A stretch of DNA of 64,000 nt, taken from Ottelia alismoides. Its lineage: Eukaryota > Streptophyta > Magnoliopsida > Alismatales > Hydrocharitaceae. The number at the start of each line of letters is the position of its first letter. Within the stretch, counting starts at the first letter, position 1. Below the pieces are notes generated by a model. It worked only from the letters and a program-made list of their open reading frames with translations, did not search any database and was not told the DNA's origin. Positions 13,077 through 26,015 of this stretch are shown here, piece after piece. Position numbers and translations under genes: made by a program. The stretch covers positions 372,001-436,000 of the forward strand of contig JAZKJV010010762.1 of the NCBI GenBank assembly GCA_037367405.1. Reading direction: 5' to 3'.

Positions 13077-13661
13077 TCAAAGAAACGTACCCAAGTGGAT
13101 GTAAGACCTAAAAAGCATGATTTTGTTGCAACCATGTCTGTAGAAATTAGCATGAGCCATGAAATGACAATTGTAGGAGGGGGCACGCACCAAGCACAAC
13201 ACAATGTCACGCTTGAGGGTGTCAAATCTTGTGTAGTTGGTGATGACAAGGATCTTACATGTGATCTCCAAGTCCATGGTGAAGGTGTCAAAGTAGAGGC
13301 ACTTCACCACGGATCCCGGGCACATCAAGTAGGTGGGGATCCACCTGATGAACATACCCATGCTTTGCTCCACCGTGGTCATGGCAGCAAAGAGGAGCAC
13401 CGTTGCGACTGTTATGAGGGTTGAAGGGGTGATCTTAGAGGGCACTAATGGACCCAATAGTGAAGACAAGGGTTCAAATTGGGGGGCAAGGGTTCTAGAT
13501 GATAAATCCATGGCAGGAAGGGAAGCTGTGGAAGAAGAGGGGTTCGAGGGAGCCGAGGAAAGGGTGTGCAAATGGGGAGGAGATTGAGGACACGGGGGAC
13601 CAAGGATGAGGGGTTGAAAAGGAAATGATCGAGGAGGACAAAGTAGATGAGCTTGAGACAA
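13077..13661 (-). CDS. Unassigned 194-codon ORF
   Basis: A minus-strand open frame from an ATG at 13661 to a stop at 13077. The N-terminal third is rich in proline and serine. A hydrophobic stretch follows (PSTLITVATVLLFAAMTT, about residues 78-95) that could be a membrane segment or part of a signal. The C-terminal half has several cysteines. I recognise no family. It is longer than chance frames nearby and more GC-rich than its surroundings, so it may be an exon or gene fragment. No splice structure, neighbouring exon or promoter supports it. It may simply be a chance frame. Confidence 0.2.
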   Translation of the reverse strand: MSQAHLLCPPRSFPFQPLILGPPCPQSPPHLHTLSSAPSNPSSSTASLPAMDLSSRTLAPQFEPLSSLLGPLVPSKITPSTLITVATVLLFAAMTTVEQSMGMFIRWIPTYLMCPGSVVKCLYFDTFTMDLEITCKILVITNYTRFDTLKRDIVLCLVRAPSYNCHFMAHANFYRHGCNKIMLFRSYIHLGTFL

Positions 13662-15233
13662 TTGGAGAGGATGGAGTCAGCATCAATGTTGGAGTAAAAG
13701 AGAGGGGGAAGGGATATACAAGAGCGGGGTCTAAAGTGTTACCCTCGAGATCCTCTGCCCCTCGTGCATCCTAACTCGACTACTTAGGATTAGAATCTTA
13801 GGCCCGAATAAATAAGAGTTGGCTATTCAATCATGTTCTGCTTAGTAAAAAACATTTGTGAGTTAACCTCTCCAATCTTCGAAGCCATTGAACTCATGTA
13901 ATTCAGAAAATCACTGTAGGGTTTAGGGTTTACACACATAAGATCACCCACGAAAAATCACTTTAGGATGTAGGGTTTACCTTTGCGAGTTAACCTTTGT
14001 GGCAGTGCGTTTGCCCACAAGATGGCTTAGTTACGCACATGAAGAAAAGAACATGATCAGGCAACAGATGGCATGAAAAAACAATTTATGCATCTCAAGT
14101 CTATCAGGTAAAACAGCATAGATTACGTTAAGTGCCGAGGACAGTTTCAAGTAAGTGACACTCATCATGTCACGTGAACATCATGATTGTGAATCATGAT
14201 GCATAGTTACAAAACAGTAAGCTAAGCAGCAGAGGTAGAAAAGCATCCTCCCTTCAAGTAGAGATTGAAACATACAGCAATGATACATTTTACTGTATAC
14301 AACTTCCATTAAACTTCCCTCGGTGCTTCAACATGGATGCCATGAAATTGTTGGTACATTTTACCGTGTATAATTTCATGAAACTTCGTTCAGTGCTTCG
14401 ACCTGGATGTCATATGGTCAGACCACTGCAAATTGGAAATAATAGGATTCAGCTGTGTAAAGGATTTTCTCAGAAATATTCGTTATATGTAAGCATCCTA
14501 AACATTGTCACCAACCCAAAAGTTTTATCAGATGTAAGTGTTAATAGCCATCGTCCTTAAATCGGTCTAAAATGTCATCAAAATTGTAGAAAGATGATAA
14601 TCATATTATGTCATCTGGTATCTATGAATATCTATGCAGGTAAGTAAACGTAGAGAAAGAAAGTAAAGCGACTTAGTTGAAAGGGCTGTGATTGATATTC
14701 TGATTAAATTTTAGGTCCCAGTGAGGAAGGGACATAAGCCAGAAAACTTCATCCCTATTTTTTCACGAAGGTGCTGATTTAAGAAACAATGCAGATTATG
14801 AGCCACCATATCTTTACAGGAATGTAAGCAGATCAGAGCACGTGATTCCCCAAAAAAGCACCCACACATGCACACCAGCACTCCCACCTTTTTCTTCATG
14901 TAAATGGGTATTTACCATGTCACAATCTATACAAGGAGCATGGCGATCAATCAACTTTTGGGAAGATGGTAGGATGTGAACATATAATTGTGCTGTGAGA
15001 ATAGCTCCCCCAACAATCTAAGCAAAAAAGGCCAAGAAACGATACATGAACAAGTGTCCATTGAAAGACAAACATTTCTATATGGTGGAAAGATATTGAG
15101 CAGGTGATGTCTTCTTTTTGCAGACCACGCTGCTTACGAGATTGCTAATGGAGGAGGGAAAGTGTGCCTGACAAGCTGCACCAGCTTCTACATTCGTATT
15201 AGATGCCCCTTCACATGCTCGTGGGAGGTTGAC
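13662..15233. other. Spacer downstream of the cyanase gene
   Basis: No coding region recognised. Two near-duplicate phrases occur at about 14285-14335 and 14345-14405 (TACATTTTAC, ACTTCC/CTTCG, GTGCTTC, ATGGATGCCAT/CTGGATGTCAT), suggesting an old local duplication of about 65 bp. Confidence 0.4.
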
Positions 15234-15665
15234 GACACCCTCGGAGATGACCTGATCTAAAGTGCGACTCGATTCAAAAGGCCTGTGACTTGATTTGGAG
15301 AGAGATAACATATTTATGGTACGGGCAAATTGTAATTTAGATGAGAAAGCAGTGTGTTAGGTCATAAAACTACTGTCATTTGTGATTTCCGTTTCCTTGT
15401 TAAAAAATACATATTATAATCGCAATTTTTGCAAAATATGCTCGCCAAAGAATGACGAAAGATACAATCTAGGATCCTTTCCATACTCCCAGCTTTTTGC
15501 ATAAGATATAATTACCCTTTACACTGGCATATTTTCAGAACTAAAATAAAATTTCACCAAAGTTTCTACTTGTTGGATATATTTCAATTTATGTTGTTAC
15601 ATGAAATGACTGGTAGAAAAAACAACTTACATGCTCGTCACTTGTTTTCAAGAGATAAAACTAAC

Positions 15666-18095
15666 CTGCTCGGTATAAGGCAAGTATTTCCCATCAAATG
15701 TGACAACCACACGGTCCTTCCCATCAGCACCCTTTACTTTATCAACCGAGCAATAGAAGTCTATTGCTGACATGCTGTAAAAATACTAGGATTATTCATG
15801 TGGAAAAAACAGTATGTCAGGCTTCATTCTAAAGCAGTGGCTGTGAAACATCATATCAGAGAGATATAGGGATGAATTAACTGACAGGAGAGTTTGATAC
15901 AGAAAAAAAATCAAAATCAGTAATCAGAACTGTTGCTGTGTTCAAGGGAATTTGAGGTCTGTCATGGAAAAAGACATTTAGCTTCTTACCAATAAAAAAC
16001 TTAAAAAGTTGAGGACCCATGTGAGAGGTCAACCACTAGACAATTATTGATTATTTGTGGCAGTAAAAAGTAACTGAAAATATGATGATCCCACAACAGC
16101 AAACCAAATCCTAAGTTTTGCAAGCATAAAATAGGTTGCCCCACTTGAACAACAAAGATTATTACAAATTCTTAACACTACCAGCCAATGCATGTGTTTT
16201 CTCCATGCCATTATTATAAAGTGACAGCAAGTTGTAGATGTCCTTTAATGGAATGTGTGTAAATTCATATTTATTTTCAAGTTTTCAATCTTGGTCTATA
16301 TAAGTGCTCTATTTACGAGCAATGATGTCTAAATGGAATAAAAAAGAATAAAGAAACAACACGTTAAATTTACTGCCAGATTAATGATTGTGGCCGAGCT
16401 TACATGCCATCACCAAAATCCTCATTTATGATATCCTTGATGCTTTCACCAAAATGCATGACAGCTTCGTTCAGTCTACACCATTGTGAAAAGAAGAGCA
16501 ATCAGCAAATTCGCATGATGCAAGTACAGATGCCGAGTTCATCAAATATCCAATCAGCATAACAGACGAAGGATGATAAAGTTAATTTGCTAAGAACACG
16601 CGGACATTTAAAGATCAAGTTCACACATGTTTCTCGATGATTAAGCCTCAGAAATAACCCTTTTGACCACCTGCAACTTTAAAATGATGTGAACAAGAGA
16701 ATATATATGATGTGAACCTTTTATTTGAGACTTAGAAAAGGTCGCCAGTGGTTAATAGGGAGAACTTTAAAAAAAGGCTCCTTGATGCTAAATGAGGGAT
16801 CAGTGATTCTCCAAAGGGCATAGACTCTTTATCCCCATGAATAACACCTGCAATATGCAAAGGCTAAGCCAAGATATGCAACAGCCAAGGGCTGCAACTC
16901 CATTAGCAGGGTTCTTAATTGATATTTAGGTGGAGGGAGTATCTCCATTGCATTTTTTTTGATTGCAGAAGCAGGGTTATTTCTTTCATAATGTCGTTTG
17001 ATGAGCTCCACTAACCTGACTTTAAATTGTATAGAACAAAAACAGGGAGATCAACCTCCATCGCTGTAGTAACCCCATGTAATCAAGGCCAATGGTGCTG
17101 TAGGCGGTTATTGATGTCAGCGAGATTACTAAGAGGCTGGCTTAACCTATATGAGCCCATGAGAGATTGTTGACCCCATCTATTGTAGTGTTTGTGTTAG
17201 TCAAGTGATTCCAGATCGAGTGGGTTGTAATCACGCATGTTGTAACCAAGTGTTATATCGTCATTGGATGTTGTTGTAGGTTGCCGCTGGCATTAGAGCC
17301 TTTGCAGATCAAAGATATCTATTTAGCCACCACAACTCCAAGTGGAACACCATTTACAAAACAAACAACCTAAACTTTCAAGCAAACTGTAAAAAGACAT
17401 CCCACTACAAATCATCCGGCAGAGGAAAACTCTGAACCATATAAATGCTGGAGAAAAAACGAATCCAAGCACATGAGAATCGTAAAAGCCCTGTCTTTAC
17501 GCAACAGTATTCTCTGTAGTTTCCTCCAGTTGAGCAAGTCATAACTAGACAGTTTCGCGGCAATTACCATTTACTTTTAGTATTTAGCCTTGATGTGAAC
17601 TCCTTGAAATCAATTGCAACTACAATCACGATTCTGGTTTCCAATTTCGCTGCTGCATACCATGTGATAAGTCAACGGATTTCAACAAACGTCACAAACA
17701 AAAAGAACTTCCAATTCCCCCCAATAAATTGCAACTACGACATCAGATCACGAGTAGTGAGACGGAGGGAGACTGACACAAGATCACCTGTAGACGGCGG
17801 GGTCCTGGATGAGACCGGGGTGGTAGGACCGGAGGGGAGGCCTCATCATCTCCTCCACCTGCTCGTCTGTGAGGGAGGGGAGCGCAGCGCGGAGGGCCGG
17901 GGCGGTGCGGGGGCTGAGCTGGGCCTGGCGGCGGAGCAGCTGGGCGACGTAGACGTTGGTGAGGCCGGTCTCGGCAGCGATCTGACCGTAGGTCTTGCCC
18001 GACGCCCTCTTGGCGGCGGCGAGAGCGGCAACCACGGCCTCCTTCGGTTCGGCGAGGGGGAGGGGGCCGCGGTGGTTCCGTGCCGCTTCTTCCAT
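15666..18095 (-). CDS. CYN: Cyanate hydratase (cyanase), three exons plus an unresolved short last exon
   Basis: Cyanase converts cyanate and bicarbonate to ammonia and CO2 in the cytosol. Exon 1 (18095-17788) starts [10 protein letters not shown] and contains the N-terminal helical domain, with [30 protein letters not shown] and [12 protein letters not shown]. Exon 2 (16475-16404) encodes [20 protein letters not shown]. Exon 3 (15774-15666) encodes [35 protein letters not shown]. All junctions are GT-AG and in phase, giving 163 residues; plant cyanases are usually about 168. The three catalytic residues known from the family are present: Arg of VYR|LNE, Glu of LNEAV, and Ser of MSAIDF. After exon 3 a short C-terminal exon probably ends the protein within a few residues (a candidate acceptor lies near 15285), but I cannot fix it. 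Exon 1 is very GC-rich, unlike the rest. No breaks were seen. Confidence 0.92.
15775..17787 (-). other. Introns of the cyanase gene
   Basis: Intron 1 (17787-16476, about 1.3 kb) and intron 2 (16403-15775, about 0.63 kb), with exon 2 between them. Both use GT-AG borders. No ORF or bounded transposon was recognised in either. The AT-rich content contrasts with the GC-rich first exon. Confidence 0.75.
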
Positions 18096-18239
18096 TTGTT
18101 TGGGGAGGAGGAAGTTGTGTGGTGGAGTGACAGCGGAAAGTTGTGGCGCCGCGTCGAGGAGAGTACGTGTTTGGACGATAGAGAGGACTCCGGACTTGGG
18201 AGATACAACCTAACTTGTGTGTTGTTTATGATGTGAAAA

Positions 18240-21200
18240 TGGGGAAGTAGCTATTTTTCTTCTTTTTTTTCATTTAAGCTAAAACTCGGTTGTAACTATG
18301 AAAGAGAGCAATTGATATTACTCTTTATTTGTTACTATACTTTGTTAGATATAATACTCGTCTATACATCATGATAGGTGGTTGTTTTTCATAAAAAAAT
18401 ATCTTTCATTGCCATACACCTTTATTTTGGTACTTTGTGATAGTTGATTGTAAATGGTACTCCTCTCGCAATTTCGAGAACTTCAAGGGTTAAAATTAAG
18501 AGTTACAAGTCCTAACAAAGCCATGGAAGAAATATTATAAGTTGACCACATAAAAAATAGAAATTTCAGATAAATATGTCATTCTTTTAACAACAATGGT
18601 ACATGATTTTGTTTTTCATCGGTCTATCTAACATGACTTTTCTGTGTGTGATTAGATTCTTCTAAAATCTGACTATAATTCAAGCACCTTGAAAAAATAT
18701 TTGAAGTTGTTTTTTCTTTATTTCATATGGTTTTCCAGCAAACTTTGTTATCCTTTCAATCTGTATGATTTGTTCAATTATCTATTATGCAACTTAAGAA
18801 TCGTATTTGGGTTTGAAAAAAGTCGTCTTTTCGCGGAGATGTCAAATCTAATATTTTCTATCACTTAGAGGGAATGTATTCATAGGTTTATGTACATATC
18901 TTATATGTCTGAAAATATTAAGAAATCATCTTTATATGCAATGTTAAATGTCGAGTAACGATTGAATATTTCATTATAGATTTTTGAAATTCCAACTGGA
19001 AAATTATAGGTCAACGTGCATACCACTTTCATTATATTATTCATTATATTATTCTAATAAGACGTTAACAGTACGTGTTTATTTCTTTGATTTGTTTTTT
19101 TTCATAAAATCTAGATTCCATGTCAGAGTTTGAGAAGATTTCCGTTCCATGGATTCTCTTGGCAATGGTATATCTGTTTGTACTTCATATTTAATCTACT
19201 AAATTACTTCTTTAATAGTTTACACTTGATTACTAAGCATGGTGCTCCTTTCTCAATTTAATTTTTAACGAATAGCTAAGCAACTATGAGATAATGAGCT
19301 TTTTCTCATGATACCTTTTCTTTTTTAATTGCTCAATTTCCTCCTTGCATGTATAATAACCTCTTGCTTCATTTAAATTGATCGTTATTTAGTGGGAGTA
19401 ATTTAACATGAAAAATCTTAAGTATAAGGTAATGGTACTTTGTGCTTCTTTATGTACGAAAATACCATAAAATCTTATAGTTGAGTTGTACATTCTTTAT
19501 TGCATGTTTAATAAAAATCGTGCGTGCTTATTATTTTTTTATATATTTCATGGATGGTTCTCTTTTATAAATTTATTTTCGCATTTGATTTTATATTCTA
19601 TGATTACTTTATGTTTTTTATAAGAGTGTCGTCTCCTTCCTTAGCGTGAATTCGAGGATAGTTCATTTCCTTTAATTATGCATTTTAATCATTTTCTTAT
19701 GCATAGAATGATTTTATGGTGTCTGGGAGGATGGTGCATATTATTATTTCTTCATTGAAGTATTTAACTGAGTACAAATTATCCTTTTTACATGGGCTCC
19801 TTGGAAGCAAATATGTACATTTGAGAGCTTGTATTTTATATCAAGGTTGTGACATGGGTATAAGCTCGTAATGTATGATTTTTTCAAAGTATTTTGTTGA
19901 AATTGATCTTTCCCTCTTGAGTCGGTTAAGCCAATGTGCTTGAACATGACATCTTAATATATCTCTAGCGAGATGCTGTACTTCCATCTTTGCTTTTCTG
20001 TTCTTTTAATTGTGTTAAGAAATTCGTTGCCACTTATTCACGAGGGTTCTCCTTCAAATTGTGTTTACTTGCCATTGTCTTCCTCCTCGCTCCATTTATG
20101 TGTTTCAGTATCGGACATGAGACCTTAATCCTTTTTTCTTGATAAGTACGATTCCTTTTTTAACATGTTCTCCCAATCAAGCCTCTTTATCAGTGTAGTG
20201 GGCATTTTCTTCGGTCCTTTTTCTTTCTTTTAATTTACCTGGTTTTAGATATTCTTGTAATTATTACATAATTTTGATCGAGGTTTTGTACGTTGCCTAC
20301 TATTGAGTGAAATTTCATTGTATTATTATTTGATCAAGTAGTACAAGCTTTCCTCGCTTCTACTCGCATATTCTAAGCAAGAACATCCCTCCAATTCTTT
20401 ATTAGTTATCTTAGATTTATTTACATTTTCACCCATAATTTCTATAGATCGTTGTAGCTACATCATTCAACTATTATAAAAAATATCCCATCAGCATTTT
20501 TCATTCACCAACATTATGTGGAATCAGAAAGTTGCTCAATTACGACTAGATCTAAGAGAGGATATTCATATAAAAGAAATAAAGAACCCTCCAAATCTAT
20601 ATGTTAAGATTGTAGGTGAAATAATAAGATAAAAATAAAAATATAAATATATAAGGAGGGTTAGATAATATCGTGTTTGAAGAGATGAACCAACTTGCCG
20701 AGGCGTGCAAAATGCACTGACCTTAAGAATAGTTTCGTACCCCACGGAGATTCCGATGGTGCAATCGGTATTGGTACGACTACTCTCCAGGATACAACGT
20801 CGATATCTCAATGGGTATGCACGTACCAACATCGAGATCTATTGAGCTACAATAGACATTCCTTCAAGTTGACTCGCTCCAAAAGAATAGAGATGATAGA
20901 ATGATTGTGTATTGTTTATTGTGAAAGCAAATTCTATAGGCCTCTTTATATAAATACACAACAATGGAACGTTACGCATTCAGAACAATCAATTAAATCT
21001 GCCATTCATATTGAATATTAATCACTCGCAACGTATTAAAATACAATAAAGAGAATTCAATATTCTCATAATGTCCACAACATCCATCATTATTATTATA
21101 AAGTAAAATGTGTAACATGCAACATGCATGCAACGTTACACAAAAGATTTAAGTAATATATTAATGATATTATTATGATAATAATAATGACTAAATTCAA

Positions 21201-23947
21201 GATGAATTTACATCTCCCAAAATGCAAGGTCAAATTAAATCAATAAAGAAATAAAGAAAGAAATTACTTGCATTACATGCAAAAATATTTAGGAATCAAG
21301 AAATACTTTATATATCCATCAAGCTCATGCATGTAGTTTGATTTATAATTATATCATTATTCTCATAAATCAAGTATTTGAAATATATTATAAAATACAA
21401 CACCTTCTACTAGAAAAGGTACTGAAGAATGCGAGTAGGGAATGATCCTGACTATTTAAAAAAGAGAGATACATATTCTGCTTTAATTTGGTCAGGGCAT
21501 TAACCTCGACCCACTCGAAACTAACAAAATCAAATCAATACGTGTACCAATTTCACAATTTTATGTTTAATTCTCAGAAGTCAGACTCAGTTATTTAGTA
21601 TGCGAATCAAATTCACCTACATTGATATATACAATGAATCAAATTTATAGCATCATCCCTTTAGACGGTAATACATGGATATTCATATTTGATTATCCTG
21701 ATTTTGATTTCTATGATAGTTCTGTCATCGATCATTGTGAATCCCATTGATAGGATCAAATCATCGCACTCAAAAATATCATGATATATTTTCTGCTGGA
21801 CATCTTAAGTCAATATTTTTGGACAACGATATCCTGGATGTAAATCAAATTCACGTGATACGTGCCTAGTGAAATAATCGGTGTTGCTATCTACGGATAA
21901 AAATATTTAAATATACATGCAAAACACACAAATATTTAAATATACTGATAGAGAGATAGTATCAACCATGTGTAATCTCTTAATAATTTATCAGGCCAAA
22001 TTCAATATCAAGGTACAATGACCATCAAGTTATCCAACTATTAATTCAATATCAAGGTCCTTAGTTATGTTTAATAAATCGATACTAAACCCAATTGAAT
22101 TCCTTCCAACTTATCTTCAAGGGTAGCCATTAAAGTTCATCACATTTTATTATTTTCTAAAAAAAGGAAGCATCGTTAACTACTACATATTACAACACAC
22201 CAACCTCGAGTATCCCTAGTACCCTTACAACTTATATATTGGAAGATATGCATAACAGAAGTACACGTTCGGATTTTATGCCTCCTTTTAGGGCTACGAA
22301 GAAGACATCTCAGTTAACAACAAAGTGACACTATAAATAACATGCTTAGTAAAAGTATATATTTATATTATCGCTTCACATAATGTTTTTACAGTAGGAT
22401 AACCATAGTGGAATTTATTTCAGCACAACGTCTTATGAGTAAGCTCTATCTCTCAACTTATCATGTCACAACCCGTATAATTCATTTCACATATCGTATA
22501 TATCGATACCATTACATGAACAATAGTTCATCGATATAACATTGTCAGGTCATCAACCTAGTGGTATACCAAATGCACATACTCTGACACGCATGCATGT
22601 TTTTTTGATCAAAGGATGATTGCATATTTCATAACACTTTACAATACACGTCTCTTTTGTTGTGATATCATCAAGTTATTTATTTAACTCGAGTAATTCA
22701 ATAATTCTGAATAGGATAAATTACAAAAATGACCTCAACCATGCCTTAATTCCCAATTAAAGGACTCATTTTTTAATTGTAATAAAAATGGATCTGATCT
22801 TATGTTTTTGTCCCAAATAGAGGCCTCTATAAACTTCAATGACTCTTATATGTCGATGTTAAACCCTTAAGTTAACGGTTCAATCCCCTATTTGTTACGA
22901 TTGAAAATTACTTGTAGAATTACTCTTATGTAGAAGATTTCCATCTTTTCTTATATCGAGAATTACTTGTAAATAACACACTTAATTTTCATGAATTTTA
23001 CAACACGAATCTTAAATTTTTGTTAGCTACCTTCTCAACACTATAAACATCGTAATTATAATACAAACCTCTCAAACTTCCTAACTGGTTCATTACGAAC
23101 CTTGAGGTTATCTCACATCTATTTGTCTCTTAAAAGGCCCGACAAGTTTGAGAGTAGCTTGTGACAAAGACCGGAAGTCCTCAGATATCACCGACACTTT
23201 CTCAACTTTCGCTTGATCTCGATCTCTTTCCACCTCAACCTGCAAACATGGGTTCTCCTCCATCACAACCGAAGCAACAACACCAACAATGGATCACCAC
23301 CTTCAACCCTCCGATCTTCGATCGAGGGACTTCCATCCGACCTCGTCTCGATGATGCACCTCCATTGGCACTTCCACCGGCATTGAGTTTCCCACAGCAG
23401 AGAGGAAGAAGAAAAGGAAGAAGAGGAGAAAAGGAAGGAGAGAGATAGAACGTAAATCCACCATTGATTCTAATGGAGTTTGATTAGCTATGTTTAACTC
23501 AAGGAAATCAACTCAATAAGAGTTAAATCAAACACATGGTTCATGGTGTTAAATGGACCAAGTTTACGTGGTTAAGGTGACAATTATGATGTTTTTAGGA
23601 TCGAGAAAGTAATGGATGAAGTTTTTAAGATTTCTACCGTAAAAATCCCTTTTATATATCTTTTTCACATACAAGTGTTTATATAAGATGATACTAACCA
23701 TTTTTTTAATACCATCCCGCAAATCTCTGGTGGGCTAATTTGCTAGTTGCACATAAAGTCGTGGTGCAAAATTGCAAATTATAATCAAAGGGCTTTTATG
23801 TAACATACACCCTCACACTGCATGAAAAATCAAGGAACTTGAACGCAAACTGCACCGCCCCTCTCACCACACGACTCACCTCCACGTAGGCGCCACCTGG
23901 AGCAACACAAAATCGGCGGACTATCGTGGGCTCGCGCGCCCACGAGC
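18240..23947. other. AT-rich spacer, no supported gene
   Basis: About 5.7 kb of mainly AT-rich DNA. The segment at about 20660-20960 is less AT-rich and resembles the edge of a repeat, but I could not bound it. At 22715-23660 a stretch with phrases such as GATAAATTACAAAAATGACC and a proline- and glutamine-rich 95-codon frame (23161-23448) could be a decayed MULE-type element. No matching termini were found. No RNA genes were recognised. Confidence 0.45.
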
Positions 23948-24161
23948 AATGGTCCGAAAATGCAAAGGGAGCACGAAACACAAATGGCGGTCTCCCAATC
24001 GGCATCGATTCCGTCTCTCCTCGTCTATCGCGCCCAAATCAAAACCCCTGAAACCCTTCACCTTCCCGTGCGCGCTCACTCCTCCTAACCCCAGGCAACA
24101 CATCACCAGAAGAAGAACACGCCCTCCGTCCCCTCTCCCTCCGCTCCATCGATCTCTGGCT

Positions 24162-25673
24162 ATGGTGGACTCGAAGATCAGTCGCGTCCTGAGCCTTTGC
24201 CTCCTCCACCTCCAGAAGATGGAGCTCGAACTCAAGTGTCCCGTTTGGTACCCATCCTTCTCACAACATTTTCTTCGCACCATATTCCCGGGATTTTCCC
24301 CATTTTTTTGCTTCGGTTCGATCTAAACATGTCCGATATCTGAAAACCCGTGTTATTGCAAGTGTCATGTGCTGAATTGGTGAAAATTAGCAAAAACAAC
24401 AACGGGTTATGATCGTGTCGTTCCCTGTTCACCCCGGAAGCATATTTGATATAACCAAATTTATGTCATATTTCTGCTTTTGGGAGTGTAGTTAAAAATA
24501 TAAACAGTTTTTTAATCACATGATTGTATTTTATAAAATGGTTTCTGCTTGCAATACTTCCATCTGTTTGTTTGGAATTTTGCTGTTTTGTCAGATGAAG
24601 TATGTTAATGCTGGTTGTGGATCCTTTTCAGCATGGAAGGCCATATACGTATCGGCATCAATATCGGTACTGTGTGAATACGATATATCAATGATATATC
24701 GACGCCATATCGCCGATATCGAAAGATTTCACGAAGAAAATGGTCTACCGAGGCCAAATATCGGCCATATCGGTGATAAGTCGGTCACCTCTCGATACCG
24801 ATATATCAGCGATATATTGCGATACGGCCTTACATGCTTTTCAGCTTAAGCTTGTTATTGCCTTTTGAATCCATTCGCTGAGATTTTTTTGGTCTTAAAA
24901 TTCAATGCTATGGTGCTTGTGTTACATTTCCCATTGTTGAATTACTTCAAGTCTCCAATTAATTCACTTGCCTACTGCAGTTTGAAGTTATTCAACAACC
25001 CAATGCTGCTGCCTTGTAGTCACATTTAGCTACAATTCAAAATATCGATGCATGTTTGATTTGGTTAAAAAGTTTTCGTGAAATAATTTATCTGTCTTTG
25101 GCAGCTCCTGCATTGCAAATCCAAGTGACCACCGTGTACTTTGTCCTGCTTGCAAAATGCCTCTTCAAGATAAAGGTGCGTCTTCTTAAAGAAATAACTT
25201 TTTTGTAGATAATGTGATAATTTATTTAATTTCAACTAATTGAGTTTCAGAACTGAGATTTGTTCCTCATGTGGAGGCACTTGTAACTATTTTTAAAAGC
25301 ATGAGTTCATCATTTTCTAATCTTCTCCACCCAGACTTCAGAGCAGCTGCATTTGGTATAATTTCTTGATTGCTTATTTGAAGTTTTGCATGTTAGTTGA
25401 TACTTGTAAACCCTTTCTTGCATTTTATGTAATTCTTTGTTTGGAGTAGGAGCTAAATGGCCGTTGTTTGAAGCTTCAAATGCACGCGATGTTGCTACAG
25501 AAGCTAATCCGCCAAACGTGCAAGCATCCAAAATATCTGATGATAAGATCAATACACGGCCAAGTGGCACTAGAGATGTTGCTTGTGTTAATGAAGGAGA
25601 GCCCTGCAGCCCTCCATCATTTGGAGACACAAAGTATTCTGATGATGATAGTAATGCTTCAGGAAGCAATCAC
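24162..25673 (+). pseudogene. BARD1: BARD1-like exons 1-5 (RING finger and linker), RING damaged
   Basis: Exon 1 starts MVDSKISRVLSL and ends LQKMELELKCPV, with a GT donor at 24248. The split codon TG|T joins exon 2, giving KCPVCLKLFNNPMLLPCSHI. This supplies RING cysteines 1-3 and the histidine. A TAG (25027-25029) then falls where the family has Phe-Cys (cysteine 5), and no GT donor follows. Exon 3 resumes with SCIANPSDHRVL and CPACKMPLQDK, the last RING ligands. Exon 4 encodes LRFVPHVEALVTIFKSMS, a conserved helix after the RING. Exon 5 is an acidic, serine-rich linker ending SNASGSNH with a GT donor at 25674. Except after exon 2, junctions are in phase. Confidence 0.85.
24633..24836. mobile_element. 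204-bp MULE-type MITE in BARD1-like intron 1
   Basis: A perfect 9-bp duplication, CTTTTCAGC, flanks it at 24624-24632 and 24837-24845. The termini are imperfect inverted repeats: the left reads ATGGAAGGCC, and the right, on the other strand, CATGTAAGGCC. The interior is almost entirely short palindromic CGATATCG/ATATCGGC words, so the element could fold extensively. A 9-bp duplication points to the Mutator superfamily. Confidence 0.75.
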
Positions 25674-25872
25674 GTAATTTGTTGATCTCCATCATCTGTT
25701 CTTTCATAGGGTAATTGTTCTATGATTCTGATTTTTCGATTATCCGGTAGCTTGGGAACATGGTTTTTTAACAACTACAATAACAACAATAATGATAATA
25801 ATAATAATAAGTTGCAGAATAATTCTACACCTCAAAAGCAGATGCATTGTTTGTGAATGCATGATTTGTAAC

Positions 25873-26015
25873 TGATGAGATGTTTCCTATCTTTCTTATT
25901 ATTTTTATATTATCTATTTTTTTGTTTACTTCATGTAATTTGTCTAATAGGTTCCTCTTCTACATAAGAGAATCCAAGGAACTCTCGTTAATAAATTATT
26001 TCTTTTCCCTCTACA
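25873..26015 (+). repeat. Copia-1 5' LTR
   Basis: 143 bp, starting TGATGAGATGTTTCC (family start TGTTGAGAT, one base changed) and ending CCCTCTACA. It contains the TACATAAGAG/TAATAAATTA segment shared with the 3' LTR. Confidence 0.85.

Noticed and set aside
12696..13424. 242-codon plus-strand ORF
   Set aside because: It includes a C-run and CA-repeat, overlaps a minus-strand frame, and shows no domain.
17595..18236. 213-codon plus-strand ORF
   Set aside because: It is antisense to cyanase exon 1; the minus-strand frame has the conserved family motifs and splice sites.
24646..24830. CGATAT-rich stretch as a satellite
   Set aside because: It is only 204 bp long, with inverted termini and a perfect 9-bp direct repeat, so an inserted MITE explains it better.
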